From contig JAOXRT010000183.1 of NCBI GenBank assembly GCA_025800365.1, positions 1 to 32,198 of the forward strand: 32,198 bases of DNA. The letters are read 5' to 3'. The first letter of the stretch is position 1. Each line of letters opens with the position of its first letter. Position numbers and translations under genes: made by a program. The notes beneath the pieces were generated by a model that worked only from the letters and a program-made list of their open reading frames with translations, had not been told where the DNA came from and did not search any database. This stretch comes from Cellvibrionaceae bacterium (GTDB lineage Bacteria > Pseudomonadota > Gammaproteobacteria > Pseudomonadales > Cellvibrionaceae). Shown piece by piece: positions 24,872 through 32,198 of the stretch.

Positions 24872-24907
24872 GCTATTAACCTCAAAACTGGTTTTAAGGT
24901 TAATAGC
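24872..24907 (-). terminator. Long hairpin after yebC
   Basis: GCTATTAACCT and AGGTTAATAGC are exact complements, and the stem continues inward with AAAAC/GTTTT across one position that is U.G on the minus strand. The T-rich CTATTTTTAG lies about 9 nt beyond the stem. This is probably the yebC transcript end or a 3' stabiliser, though not a textbook terminator. Confidence 0.55.
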
Positions 24908-24923
24908 TAGATTCAGAAGCGTA

Positions 24924-25637
24924 TTATTCAGCGTTATGGAAAACTCGCTGAACATCATCCAAGTCTTCTAGCATATCGATAAGCTTATCGAAATTCTCTT
25001 GGTCATCAGGCGCTACAGGGGTTGTGGTTTGTGGCACGAACTGAATTTCATCGACATCGAACTCGATTTCACCCATTGCTTCTAACAAGGCCTGCTTGGC
25101 TTTATGGGACTCAGTGTGTGGCGCAAATACTGTTACCTTGCCATCTTCCAGCTCGATATCAGTAACATCGACATCTGCCATCATCAGTGCTTCCAACACA
25201 GCCTCTTCATCATCGCCAGCGAATACCAAAATCGCGGAATGATCGAACATATGGCTTACAGTACCCTGGGAGCCAATCTTGGCCTTAGCCTTGTTGAAGC
25301 AGGTACGCACATCACCGAAAGTACGGTTTGGATTATCGGTTAAACACTCGACAATCACCATGGTATTACTAGGCCCAAAGCCCTCATAGCGAGCAGCTGC
25401 GTAATCTTCTCCACCGCCACCTTTGGCCTTGTCGATGGCCTTTTGAATCACATGGCTTGGCACCTGATCTTTCTTGGCGCGTTCGATCATCGAACGTAAG
25501 GCTAGGTTACCGTCAGGGTCAACACCACCTGATTTCGCACAAACATAGATTTCACGGCCATATTTGCTGTAAATCTTGGCTTTCATGTTCGATGTTTTGG
25601 CCATCGACTCTTTTCGGTTTTGGAAGGCTCTGCCCAT
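24924..25637 (-). CDS. YebC/PmpR family protein (YeeN-like)
   Basis: The 237-residue product begins [20 protein letters not shown] and contains [18 protein letters not shown], the block [14 protein letters not shown], then [19 protein letters not shown] and [11 protein letters not shown], all diagnostic of the family. The sequence is closer to the E. coli YeeN subgroup than to YebC itself. Members were described as DNA-binding regulators (PmpR), and more recent work ties YebC proteins to translation of proline-rich stretches; which applies to this subgroup is unclear. It is monocistronic, divergent from the ROK kinase. Confidence 0.92.
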   Translation of the reverse strand: MGRAFQNRKESMAKTSNMKAKIYSKYGREIYVCAKSGGVDPDGNLALRSMIERAKKDQVPSHVIQKAIDKAKGGGGEDYAAARYEGFGPSNTMVIVECLTDNPNRTFGDVRTCFNKAKAKIGSQGTVSHMFDHSAILVFAGDDEEAVLEALMMADVDVTDIELEDGKVTVFAPHTESHKAKQALLEAMGEIEFDVDEIQFVPQTTTPVAPDDQENFDKLIDMLEDLDDVQRVFHNAE

Positions 25638-25780
25638 AGGAATCGTCCATCACTGCTTTAAAAAGGCGTGATTTTAGCAGCTCAGGCGGTAGCAAGAAAG
25701 TGAGACGACCGATACCATGGCGAATTGAGTGGCTGGGTATAAATCCAGCGGCCTGTAAATGGGGACTTGGCAACATAAAG

Positions 25781-26728
25781 ATGGCAGATAAAAGAAAGCT
25801 AGGGGTAGACCTAGGCGGCAGCAAAATAGAAGCGGCTTTATTAGGAATTGATGGAACGGTCATAGAGCGCATTCGCGTGGCCACCCCACAAGATGACTAT
25901 CAAGCCACCTTAAACAGCATTGCTGCATTGCTAGAACAACTGGACAAAAAACACTCAAGTGAATCACTACCTTTAGGGATAGGCACCCCAGGCTCACCTT
26001 CCACTCGCGACAATTTAATGAAGAACTGCAACAGCACCTGTTTGAATGGCCAGCCACTCAAAGACGATCTAGAGAAACGGCTGAAGCGAGCTGTCCGCTT
26101 GGCCAATGATGCTGATTGTTTTGCCTTAGCCGAAGCTTGTAGCGGTGCGGCAAAAGGAGCCAACTCTGTTTTTGGCGTCATCTTGGGCACCGGCGTAGGT
26201 GGCGGCATTGTCATCAATCAAAAGCTTTTACAAGGGCCCAGCCATATCGCCGGTGAATGGGGCCATAACCCACTGGCCCTAGACGCTTTAGTTGATAGCG
26301 AGAACTTAAAACTCAATCAATTAAGCCACTACCAAAACAAACGCCCTTGTTATTGCGGCCGCCACAACTGTGTAGAAAGCTGGTTAAGCGGCCCTGCCCT
26401 AAGCCAAAGCGATTGGGAGCTGAACAAACCAGCATCTCTTAGAAGTGCGGCGAGCATTGCCCAAGCAGCCGCCGAAGGAGAAGCCAAAGCCCAGCAAACA
26501 CTGAAGCACTATGCAGAAATGTTGGCCCTCGCCTTAGCGAACGTCATCAATACAATTGATCCAGAGGTTATCGTGCTTGGCGGCGGGCTTTCAAACATTG
26601 ATCAGCTGTATGAAGATTTACCTAGCGCCTTGGAACGATATGTATTTAGCGATGAAATACTGTGCCGCATTGTCGCAGCAAGGCAAGGTGATTCTGCAGG
26701 GGTGATTGGCGCTGCTCATTTATGGTAG
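25781..26728 (+). CDS. ROK family sugar kinase (fructokinase-like)
   Basis: The product is 315 residues from this start. The ATP phosphate-binding loop LGVDLGGSKIEAALLG is at 7-22, GTPGSPSTRD follows near 68, and LGTGVGGGIVINQ and HIAGEWGHNPL give the catalytic and sugar-binding region. The ROK zinc site CYCGRHNCVE is at about 189-198, and VLGGGLSNI lies near the end. The closest named relative in my reading is E. coli Mak (manno/fructokinase), but glucose or N-acetylhexosamine cannot be excluded. An in-frame GTG at 25700 would add 27 residues with no family similarity, so the ATG at 25781 is preferred although its ribosome site is weak. No sugar transporter or regulator is nearby. Confidence 0.9.
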   Translation: MADKRKLGVDLGGSKIEAALLGIDGTVIERIRVATPQDDYQATLNSIAALLEQLDKKHSSESLPLGIGTPGSPSTRDNLMKNCNSTCLNGQPLKDDLEKRLKRAVRLANDADCFALAEACSGAAKGANSVFGVILGTGVGGGIVINQKLLQGPSHIAGEWGHNPLALDALVDSENLKLNQLSHYQNKRPCYCGRHNCVESWLSGPALSQSDWELNKPASLRSAASIAQAAAEGEAKAQQTLKHYAEMLALALANVINTIDPEVIVLGGGLSNIDQLYEDLPSALERYVFSDEILCRIVAARQGDSAGVIGAAHLW

Positions 26729-26787
26729 AAACTTAAGACAGAATAGAACTTAAGAAAACCCCAAAATATACAGCGCCAGCATAAAGA

Positions 26788-27270
26788 CTATCGAGCTGGC
26801 GAGTGTTTAAACTCCAAACGGTTGCCGCTAGGCTCGCGAACCATCATATGTTTTGCTGGGCCGCCATAGGATAGCTCTGGAGCGAATTCGATAACGACAC
26901 CCGGATGCTCCTTCAACTTTTCATACAACTTATCGAGCGCTTCAAAGCTTTTTACTTTAATCGCCAAATGGTGCAAGCCGACATTTTGCTTGCGGTTAAA
27001 ATCCACGGCTTGAGCCTTATCTTTAACCTGCCAAAGCGTTAAAAACATATTGCCATCACTGACAAAACTTGCCGGATACTCTTTATCTTCGTAAGTTAAG
27101 CGCCAACCCAAGGTGTCCACAAAGAAGCTTGTAGAGGCTTGCAGATCTTTAACGGTTAAGCCTATATGGTCAAAACCATTAGTATAAGGTGTTTGTCCAT
27201 AGCTGCTGGTTAATGGGCTTAACGCCAATAGACAAAGCGCCAATACATTTAGAAGTTTACGTTTAAACAT
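26788..27270 (-). CDS. Exported VOC (glyoxalase/dioxygenase-fold) protein
   Basis: The 160-residue product has a signal peptide (about residues 1-26, ending SSYGQ) followed by one VOC domain. FDHIGLTVKDL supplies the first metal His (H35), GLHHLAIKVKS the second, and NRLEFKH the metal Glu. All three usual ligand positions are kept, so it is probably a metal enzyme or binding protein. The export signal is unusual, since most VOC proteins are cytoplasmic. It lies 73 nt downstream of the HPP gene on the same strand, so a shared transcript under the TetR regulator is likely. Substrate unknown. An inverted repeat (CGCCAGC/GCTGGCG) spans its stop codon. Confidence 0.88.
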   Translation of the reverse strand: MFKRKLLNVLALCLLALSPLTSSYGQTPYTNGFDHIGLTVKDLQASTSFFVDTLGWRLTYEDKEYPASFVSDGNMFLTLWQVKDKAQAVDFNRKQNVGLHHLAIKVKSFEALDKLYEKLKEHPGVVIEFAPELSYGGPAKHMMVREPSGNRLEFKHSPAR

Positions 27271-27343
27271 TATTTTTTACCTACTCATCTAGCGTTTTTG
27301 ACATTTTTAATATTTTTGGATCGTTTACCGATCAGCTTAAAAA

Positions 27344-27838
27344 CTACATACCTACAGGCTCTATTCGAGAGCGAATTAAATTCGCTAGATACCCCATAAG
27401 GCAAATACTCAAAGCACCCAATAAGACCGGAGACAAAACAAACTCCCAGCCTTGGGCTGTCATGATTGCCAAAATAGGATTAGCACCCGCCGGTGGATGT
27501 GTTGTACCACTAAGCAGCATTGCCGAAATACCTAAGCCAGTTGCCAAGCCCATTGACCAAGGGCTAGCCCCTAAAGCGTAAAACACGATGACTCCAATAC
27601 TAGCCGTAATGACATGGCCGAAGATCACATTTTTGGCCTGCGCCAAAGGGCTATTTGGCAAGCCGAATACCAATACCGCAGTCGCTCCAAAGGGGGCCAT
27701 TAACATGCCATATTGTGGAAACAGCTCATTGGAAAAAGCCAATATAGAAATGGCCACCGCCGCACATAGGCCTGAAAACACACTCAACATATAATTTAAA
27801 CTAAATACTTTACCTGAAAATCTATTTGGCATTACCAT
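27344..27838 (-). CDS. HPP family membrane protein
   Basis: The 164-residue product has four to five hydrophobic segments and the family signature THPPAGANPILAI, after MLMAPFGATAVLVFGLPNSPLAQ (in two parts). Some HPP proteins transport nitrite in plastids and cyanobacteria; the role in heterotrophic bacteria is unclear. Two ATG codons, 27838 and 27832, are possible and neither has a ribosome site. The first lies one base outside the 46-bp palindrome shared with tetR, so the mRNA may be leaderless or have a very short leader. It is likely repressed by the divergent TetR protein and co-transcribed with the VOC gene. Confidence 0.88.
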   Translation of the reverse strand: MVMPNRFSGKVFSLNYMLSVFSGLCAAVAISILAFSNELFPQYGMLMAPFGATAVLVFGLPNSPLAQAKNVIFGHVITASIGVIVFYALGASPWSMGLATGLGISAMLLSGTTHPPAGANPILAIMTAQGWEFVLSPVLLGALSICLMGYLANLIRSRIEPVGM

Positions 27839-27839
27839 A

Positions 27840-27885
27840 GAGGTATACCGATCTGTCTACCATGGTAGACAGATCGGTATACCTC
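27840..27885. promoter_or_regulatory. Perfect 46-bp palindrome, tetR/HPP operator
   Basis: Each 23-nt half reads GAGGTATACCGATCTGTCTA followed by CCA, and the second half is its exact complement, with centre CCATGG at 27860-27865. It fills nearly all of the space between the divergent HPP and tetR genes. Both halves contain ATACCGATCTGTCTA, and the bipartite symmetry suits one or two TetR dimers. TATACC in each outer arm could serve as -10 for the two promoters, so binding would block both. Binding is inferred from position and symmetry. Confidence 0.85.
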
Positions 27886-27918
27886 GTCAATATGCCTTAC
27901 AAAAACATACGTTCGAAA

Positions 27919-28470
27919 ATGTCAGATAAAAAACAAGAATTACTAGAATGCGCACTCAAGCTGTTTTACCAAAAAGGGGTGAACAGCGTAGGTATCAATG
28001 AAATCCTACAAATCTCGGGGATTTCAAAGAAAACTCTCTATAAACACTTTGATAGTAAAGAGAGCTTGATCTTAGAGGCTTTAAAATTACGCAGTGAAGA
28101 ATACTTACAATGGATTGACGCCATAATTCCTGCTGACGCCAGCGAACAAGAAGTTGTTGATGCGCTATTTTCGGGTCTTGATCTTTGGTTTTCAGGAAAC
28201 AACGAAGTGCTAGGTGATTTTAAGGGTTGCTTCTTTATTAATGTCGCCTATGAATACAAAGGAAATAGCGGAGAGATCACCGAATACTGCAAAGAACATC
28301 AGTTCAAATTCCGGGACTTAATCAACAGCAAGCTGTCAAACGAATCGACCGAACTGCTCGACTCAATCTGTTTATTGGTAGACGGCGCCATTAATCGAGC
28401 TTATGTTTGTGATGATAAAACATCCGCAAAACACAGCCTCGATATTATCAAGCGCCTATACTTCCACTAA
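27919..28470 (+). CDS. TetR/AcrR family transcriptional regulator
   Basis: The product is 183 residues from this start. The N-terminal helix-turn-helix contains ALKLFYQKGVNSVGINEILQ and ISGISKKTLYKHFDSKESL, a clear TetR DNA-binding domain. The ligand-binding part has FKGCFFINVAYEY, seen in one TetR subgroup. Starts at 27862 (inside the palindrome) and 27892 are also in frame; none has a ribosome site. 27919 gives the usual short N-terminus, while 27892 would suit a leaderless mRNA from a palindrome promoter. It is divergent from the HPP-VOC pair and probably represses both that pair and itself. The inducer is unknown. Confidence 0.9.
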   Translation: MSDKKQELLECALKLFYQKGVNSVGINEILQISGISKKTLYKHFDSKESLILEALKLRSEEYLQWIDAIIPADASEQEVVDALFSGLDLWFSGNNEVLGDFKGCFFINVAYEYKGNSGEITEYCKEHQFKFRDLINSKLSNESTELLDSICLLVDGAINRAYVCDDKTSAKHSLDIIKRLYFH

Positions 28471-28513
28471 TTACGGCAGCAGCACTTATTATACTGTCTT
28501 TTCAAGGTACTGA

Positions 28514-28545
28514 TTTAAGACTCTGGTTTAAGGCTCTGGTTTAAG
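28514..28545. repeat. 13-bp tandem repeat across the hydrolase stop codon
   Basis: TTTAAGACTCTGG, TTTAAGGCTCTGG and a third partial TTTAAG are arrayed with a 13-bp period. The unit is not a multiple of three, and the stop codon of the gene ending at 28528 lies within it, so copy number changes would alter the C-terminus. Confidence 0.8.
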
Positions 28546-29310
28546 CGCCCGGTAAAAATCAATAATGATGGACCTAAGCTCTGGATGTAGAATTGCAGCC
28601 CTTTGGCTATCATGATCCGCTCCCGCTATAACCTTAATGGGCTGCGAATTTCTTGGTAGCTCTAGCATGGCTTTTTGGGAGCGATAAAAATCGTCTAACT
28701 CTTCACTTCCAAAAACAAACTGCAGCGGTACCTCTATAGCTGAGATTTGTTTTTTAGTCACTGCATCAAAAGCCCAGCCTTTGGCCACAGCGGCTAGAGC
28801 CAATTCTCCATGTTCGAGCATATCTTCGGCAACATGCTCTTGGAACTTTGTTTCTTGCTTGCTGTTTCCGGGAAAGAAACCAGACACTAGAACGGCTGAC
28901 TTAATCCTTTCAGGATGAGAGACCAGTAATCTAGCTATCATGTAAGAACCCATAGAAAAACCGATCATATGACTGGATTCAATCTTAAGATGATCCAACA
29001 GTCTAACTATATCTAGGCCAACATTGGGGCCGTATTCATCAACAGAAGTCGACTTGTCGCTTTGACCGTGCCCTCTCAGATCAATGGTGATGACTCTATA
29101 GTTAGTATTAAGGTGGCTATAGAAATCTGTGTTCTGCCACATGCTAGAATCCATAGCAAAGCCATGAACCAGTACAACACTCGGCCCATGCGCTTGATTA
29201 TCGCTAAAGTAAATACGGTGGCCGGCAGACAAAAAATAATCAGCCATGGCTATTTGACTTACCAATAGCCATAAAGAAAGAATACTAAGGCTAAAAGAAA
29301 AGTGGCGCAT
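28528..29310 (-). CDS. Exported alpha/beta hydrolase
   Basis: The product of about 260 residues has a signal peptide (about 1-23, ending QIAMA-D). VVLVHGFAMDSSMW holds the oxyanion HG. TIDLRGHGQSDKS follows, and the nucleophile elbow is GFSMGS with Ser119. A late Asp in FGSEELDDFY and the His in AGADHDSQ complete a plausible triad. It is likely a periplasmic esterase or peptidase-like hydrolase; the substrate is unknown. ATG at 29310 is fixed by AGGAGG 5 nt upstream; a GTG at 29316 lies inside that site. The C-terminal residues are encoded by a 13-bp tandem repeat. Confidence 0.9.
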   Translation of the reverse strand: MRHFSFSLSILSLWLLVSQIAMADYFLSAGHRIYFSDNQAHGPSVVLVHGFAMDSSMWQNTDFYSHLNTNYRVITIDLRGHGQSDKSTSVDEYGPNVGLDIVRLLDHLKIESSHMIGFSMGSYMIARLLVSHPERIKSAVLVSGFFPGNSKQETKFQEHVAEDMLEHGELALAAVAKGWAFDAVTKKQISAIEVPLQFVFGSEELDDFYRSQKAMLELPRNSQPIKVIAGADHDSQRAAILHPELRSIIIDFYRALKPEP

Positions 29311-29356
29311 AAACACCTCCTATCCAATCAGTTTATTAGCTCTTCAAAAGTAGATA

Positions 29357-29557
29357 TTACTTTGCCCGCTTAGCAACGCCATGAAAATGGGCGGCCCCAC
29401 CCGGCATGGTTGGATCCATATTAAAATCAAGATCTATGATTTCCCAACCTTGCGCACCAAGCTCATTTAAATAAGCTTCTGCTTGTTCAATGGTCCGCCC
29501 TTTCAAAAACCCGCCTTTTTCCGCCTTATTAGAGTCGATAATCTTGTATTCCCACAT
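29357..29557 (-). CDS. Small DUF4177-like protein
   Basis: The 66-residue product MWEYKIID...ELGAQGWEIIDLDF has the features of DUF4177: an N-terminal WEYK strand, a helix, and LNELGAQGWE followed by a second strand, then a short tail AAHFHGVAKRAK. Function is unknown and it is probably cytoplasmic. GGAGAG lies 4 nt before the ATG. It lies 46 nt upstream of the hydrolase on the same strand and may be co-transcribed with it. Confidence 0.75.
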   Translation of the reverse strand: MWEYKIIDSNKAEKGGFLKGRTIEQAEAYLNELGAQGWEIIDLDFNMDPTMPGGAAHFHGVAKRAK

Positions 29558-29716
29558 GACACTCTCCAGATTCGCTTAGTTTTCCATTTACATCAAGTAG
29601 CAACTTAAAGCAGTGCGTCGATAGATACAAGGAAGATTCTATTAGTCATCAGAGAAATAGGCGCCCATTATCAACTGGTCTTTTAGAGTTCAAGCATTGT
29701 CATTAGGAAGCGGAGC

Positions 29717-30073
29717 TTAGAATTTTTTAGGGGCAAAACCAGTAACTTCACTCAGCTTCATTTCCTTACCAAGGGCTGTCATCGGGTGAACCACGACTAG
29801 ACCACGTACAGCTTTTTTCAGCTTACCCATATCAGCTTGCTCCGTCTTACTGAGCACTCGACTAAAAGCCATTGATTTGATTTTTTCAGCCTTCGAAGCA
29901 TTGTGACGAGCCTGCTGACCACTTATTTCGGCCTTTTGCTTAGTTAACTGATCAAGCTCCCACTTAATATTCACCATTACCGCTTGATTATGCTCAAGCT
30001 TAGCCTTCTCTAATCGACGTCGTAATTTATCCAACTTGTTGTTAATGGTTTGTAATTCTTGCTTTCTATTCAA
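29717..30073 (-). CDS. yibL: YibL family ribosome-associated protein
   Basis: The 118-residue product has an N-terminal coiled coil (about 5-65) and a conserved C-terminal half with LSKTEQADMGKLKKAVRG and LVVVHPMTALGKEMKL, matching E. coli YibL (DUF2810, 120 residues). E. coli YibL was found with ribosomal particles; its exact role is unclear. The start is TTG at 30073: a stop codon lies two codons upstream, no nearer ATG exists before residue 33, the length agrees with E. coli, and GAGG lies 9 nt upstream. The neighbouring ybiT also appears to start with TTG and also acts at the ribosome. Confidence 0.92.
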   Translation of the reverse strand: MNRKQELQTINNKLDKLRRRLEKAKLEHNQAVMVNIKWELDQLTKQKAEISGQQARHNASKAEKIKSMAFSRVLSKTEQADMGKLKKAVRGLVVVHPMTALGKEMKLSEVTGFAPKKF

Positions 30074-30148
30074 TGATCACTGCCTCAATAATGTAGCTTG
30101 TAAAATCCACTTTAGAATCCAAAATCTCTAGCGATAAGAGCTGATGTT

Positions 30149-31750
30149 TCACTTACTCTCTAAGCGCTCTTTCTCCGCCAAGAACTCATCGTAAGTGCCC
30201 TGAAAATCTTCCAGCTTATTACTTTTTATCTCCACGATACGATTCGCCAAGGAAGAAACAAACTCTCTATCATGACTAACGAAGATCAAAGTGCCGGCGT
30301 AATGCTCTAAAGCCAGGTTGAGCGCCTCAATCGATTCCATATCAAGGTGGTTAGTAGGCTCATCCATTAACAGCACATTCGCATCGGTCATCATCAGTTT
30401 GCCAAAGAGCAAACGGTTCTTCTCTCCACCTGAACATACCTTTACTTTCTTTTTAAAATCATCCGCTGAAAACAGCATTCGCCCCAGTGTTGCACGTACT
30501 ATTTGGTCGCCATGACTCGGTTTGCGCCACTGACTCATCCAATCAAAAAGATTGAGTTCACTGTCAAAATCAGCACTCGCATCCTGAGGGCAGTAACCCA
30601 AACTGGCATTTTCGGCCCACTGAACTTTTCCTTCACTAGCCTCTAGTTCATTCATCAAGCATCGCAAGAAGGTTGTTTTACCGGCGCCGTTTTCACCAAT
30701 TACTGCAAGGCGCGTCCCGGCCTCTAAAATCATATTTCCGCCACTGTATAGCATCTCACCGTCAAAGCCATGACCAAACCCCTCTAAGGTTAATGCCTGA
30801 CGATGGAGCTTTTTCTCCTGCTGAAAGCGAATGTAAGGACTAACTCGGCTCGATGGCTTGATATCTTCCAGCTTGATTTTATCGATTTGCTTGGCACGAG
30901 AAGTGGCCTGTTTAGCCTTCGATGCATTTGCTGAGAAGCGGCTGACAAATTGTTGCAGTTCTGCAATTTGTGCTGATTTCTTAGCATTTTCAGACTGCAG
31001 CCGTTCCTGCACGGCAGTCGAAGCAGTCATAAAATCATCGTAATTACCGGGATACACACGCAGCTCACCATAGTCAATATCAGCCATATGCGTACAAACA
31101 GCATTAAGAAAGTGTCGATCGTGCGAAATAATAATCATGGTACTTTTGCGCTCATTGAGCACAGCTTCAAGCCAACGGATGGTATCCATATCCAAGTTGT
31201 TGGTCGGCTCATCCAGCAATAAAATATCTGGATCAGAAAACAAGGCCTGTGCCAGTAACACACGGAGTTTCCAACCGGGGGCTACCTCACTCATCGGGCC
31301 ATAGTGCAGATCTTGGCTAATGCCAGCACCAATCAAAATTTCTTCAGCACGACTTTCAGCGCTATAGCCATCCATTTCAGCGAATTGAGTTTCTAGATCG
31401 GCAACCTTCATGCCCTCTTCCTCGGACATTTCCGCTAGGCCATAGATCCTGTCACGCTCTTGTTTGATTGCCCAAAGCTCAGCATGCCCCATTATCACCG
31501 TATCTACCACTGTGTACTCTTCAAAGGCAAATTGGTCCTGACTAAGCTTACCTACCCGCTCATTTGGGGTAATACTCACAGTGCCTGAGCTCGGTGCTAA
31601 GCTGCCGTCGAGGATCTTCATGAAGGTTGACTTGCCGCAACCATTAGCGCCGATTAGGCCATAGCGGTTGCCATTGCCAAACTTAACGGAGATATTTTCA
31701 AATAAGGGCTTAGCGCCAAACTGCATGGTGATATTTGCGGTGGAGATCAA
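30149..31750 (-). CDS. ybiT: ABC-F family ATPase YbiT
   Basis: YbiT is a soluble ABC-F protein that binds the ribosomal E site and helps resolve stalled translation; it has no membrane domain. The 533-residue product has two ABC domains. The first has Walker [10 protein letters not shown] at 34-42 and Walker [14 protein letters not shown] charged linker follows ([20 protein letters not shown]). The second has GENGAGKTT, the signature [14 protein letters not shown] and [12 protein letters not shown]. Length and sequence match E. coli YbiT (530). The start is TTG at 31750, aligned with the family N-terminus ([12 protein letters not shown]), with AGGA 8 nt upstream; an earlier TTG at 31831 would add unrelated residues. 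Confidence 0.95.
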   Translation of the reverse strand: MISTANITMQFGAKPLFENISVKFGNGNRYGLIGANGCGKSTFMKILDGSLAPSSGTVSITPNERVGKLSQDQFAFEEYTVVDTVIMGHAELWAIKQERDRIYGLAEMSEEEGMKVADLETQFAEMDGYSAESRAEEILIGAGISQDLHYGPMSEVAPGWKLRVLLAQALFSDPDILLLDEPTNNLDMDTIRWLEAVLNERKSTMIIISHDRHFLNAVCTHMADIDYGELRVYPGNYDDFMTASTAVQERLQSENAKKSAQIAELQQFVSRFSANASKAKQATSRAKQIDKIKLEDIKPSSRVSPYIRFQQEKKLHRQALTLEGFGHGFDGEMLYSGGNMILEAGTRLAVIGENGAGKTTFLRCLMNELEASEGKVQWAENASLGYCPQDASADFDSELNLFDWMSQWRKPSHGDQIVRATLGRMLFSADDFKKKVKVCSGGEKNRLLFGKLMMTDANVLLMDEPTNHLDMESIEALNLALEHYAGTLIFVSHDREFVSSLANRIVEIKSNKLEDFQGTYDEFLAEKERLESK

Positions 31751-32088
31751 GGGGGTATTCCTAAACAATAATGAACAAAGCGCAGCTCTAGTGGTAAAAA
31801 GTACGAACAGCCGGCAATTAACGGTCAACAACTAACGGGCAACAAAAGTACCTACGATCCAATTCAGCCCATGCTGCGAAGATTTTCAGGGGCCAATCTG
31901 GGGCGCGACCATAGCAGAATGGACGCCAGGATACGATGTTTTTTTGAACAGACTCATGGCCCACAGCTCTCCGCTAGATAGATCAACGGGCAAGCCCGCT
32001 ATTTAGTGGCTTAAGTCTGTTAAGCTGGATACTCCAAAAGACAGCACAGAAAGACGGCTACCCGAATCGCCTAGAGGCTAGAACACTA
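31751..32088. other. Divergent intergenic region between ybiT and the DUF3565 gene
   Basis: About 340 bp without a credible gene. It must hold promoters for both flanking genes, but no pair of hexamers stands out. CGGGCAAGCCCG near 31986-31997 is a short inverted repeat. Nothing else recognised. Confidence 0.5.
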
Positions 32089-32198
32089 ATGAAACAGCCA
32101 ATTGTGGGCTATCACCAAGATGAAGAAAATCATTGGGTAGCTCGATTAGCTTGCGGGCACTTTCAGCATGTCCGTCATGACCCGCCGTGGACAAATCG
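32089..32198 (+). CDS. DUF3565 family protein (5' part only)
   Basis: The first 36 codons are visible before the window ends. The protein opens MKQPIVGYHQDEENHWVARL followed by ACGHFQHVRHDPPWTNR. This is the DUF3565 pattern: a small protein of about 60-70 residues with a conserved CGHxQHVRHxPPW block, where the Cys and His residues may bind metal. Function is unknown. GAGG lies 11 nt before the ATG. The frame is open to the edge. Confidence 0.85.
   Translation, partial: MKQPIVGYHQDEENHWVARLACGHFQHVRHDPPWTN

Larger units (their letters stand above)
24526..24923. other. Intergenic region between glpQ and yebC
   Basis: The 398 bp contain the leader of glpQ, copy B of the palindromic element (24661-24776), an AT-rich stretch, and a long hairpin just after the yebC stop (24872-24907). 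A short open frame in the AT-rich stretch has no gene-like character. No other feature was recognised. Confidence 0.6.

Noticed and set aside
24776-24958. 60-codon minus-strand frame between yebC and copy B
   Set aside because: It overlaps the yebC end and its 3' hairpin, is a low-complexity product of AT-rich sequence and has no ribosome site.
1-32198. CRISPR array, prophage or genomic island
   Set aside because: No regularly spaced direct repeats, integrase, transposase, tRNA junction or phage genes were seen. Apart from the two palindromic elements, the content is chromosomal.

Overview
The window looks like chromosome from a marine-type gammaproteobacterium. The family-level signs are a FabY-like ketoacyl synthase, YibL, YbiT, a YeeN-type YebC protein, IbpA, LapB and the pyrF/cmk/rpsA/ihfB housekeeping block. 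Base composition is moderate. No phage, transposase, integrase, CRISPR, rRNA or tRNA gene was seen. Most genes are on the minus strand. The genus cannot be fixed from the sequence; a relative of Cellvibrionales/Oceanospirillales is a guess.

Layout. 1-1675: the 5' part of a fabY-like gene, divergent from a GlxA-type AraC regulator. 1702-4598: two paralogous secreted coiled-coil proteins of unknown function flank ibpA. The ibpA gene has a textbook sigma-32 promoter and a four-hairpin leader whose last hairpin matches the ROSE RNA thermometer. 4719-9027: a dTDP-L-rhamnose operon (rmlA-rmlC-rmlD-rmlB) ending in a GT2 glycosyltransferase, for a rhamnose-containing surface polysaccharide. 9149-14742: ihfB, rpsA, lapB, cmk and pyrF in an unusual order. 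14807-16550: a small secreted protein, an IMPACT/YigZ protein and a DUF3703 protein. 16659-22723: an iorA-iorB indolepyruvate oxidoreductase operon with a cyclase-family hydrolase, divergent from two overlapping MarR genes. 22768-26728: a DUF998 membrane protein, periplasmic GlpQ, a YebC/YeeN protein and a ROK sugar kinase. 26788-28470: an HPP membrane protein and an exported VOC protein, divergent from a TetR regulator across a perfect 46-bp palindrome. 28528-32198: an exported alpha/beta hydrolase, a DUF4177 protein, YibL, the ABC-F protein YbiT and the start of a DUF3565 gene.

The least explained structure is a pair of 116-nt elements (9675-9790 and 24661-24776). They have the same total length, the same 32-bp-arm/52-nt-loop layout and a strongly conserved loop and stem base. 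The middle of the stem is unrelated in sequence between the copies yet fully paired in each, which is strong covariation. Almost all non-Watson-Crick stem positions become G.U pairs when the minus strand is read as RNA, which is also the direction of the flanking genes. This points to a repeated structured element acting as minus-strand RNA (or single-stranded DNA) that I cannot assign to a named family.

Other items worth attention are the ROSE-type leader of ibpA, the duplicated coiled-coil gene pair around it, the TetR/HPP palindrome with start codons at its edges, the permuted pyrF-cmk-lapB-rpsA-ihfB order without a visible lapA, and the rml operon placed just downstream of ihfB, as in the Pseudomonas aeruginosa O-antigen locus.
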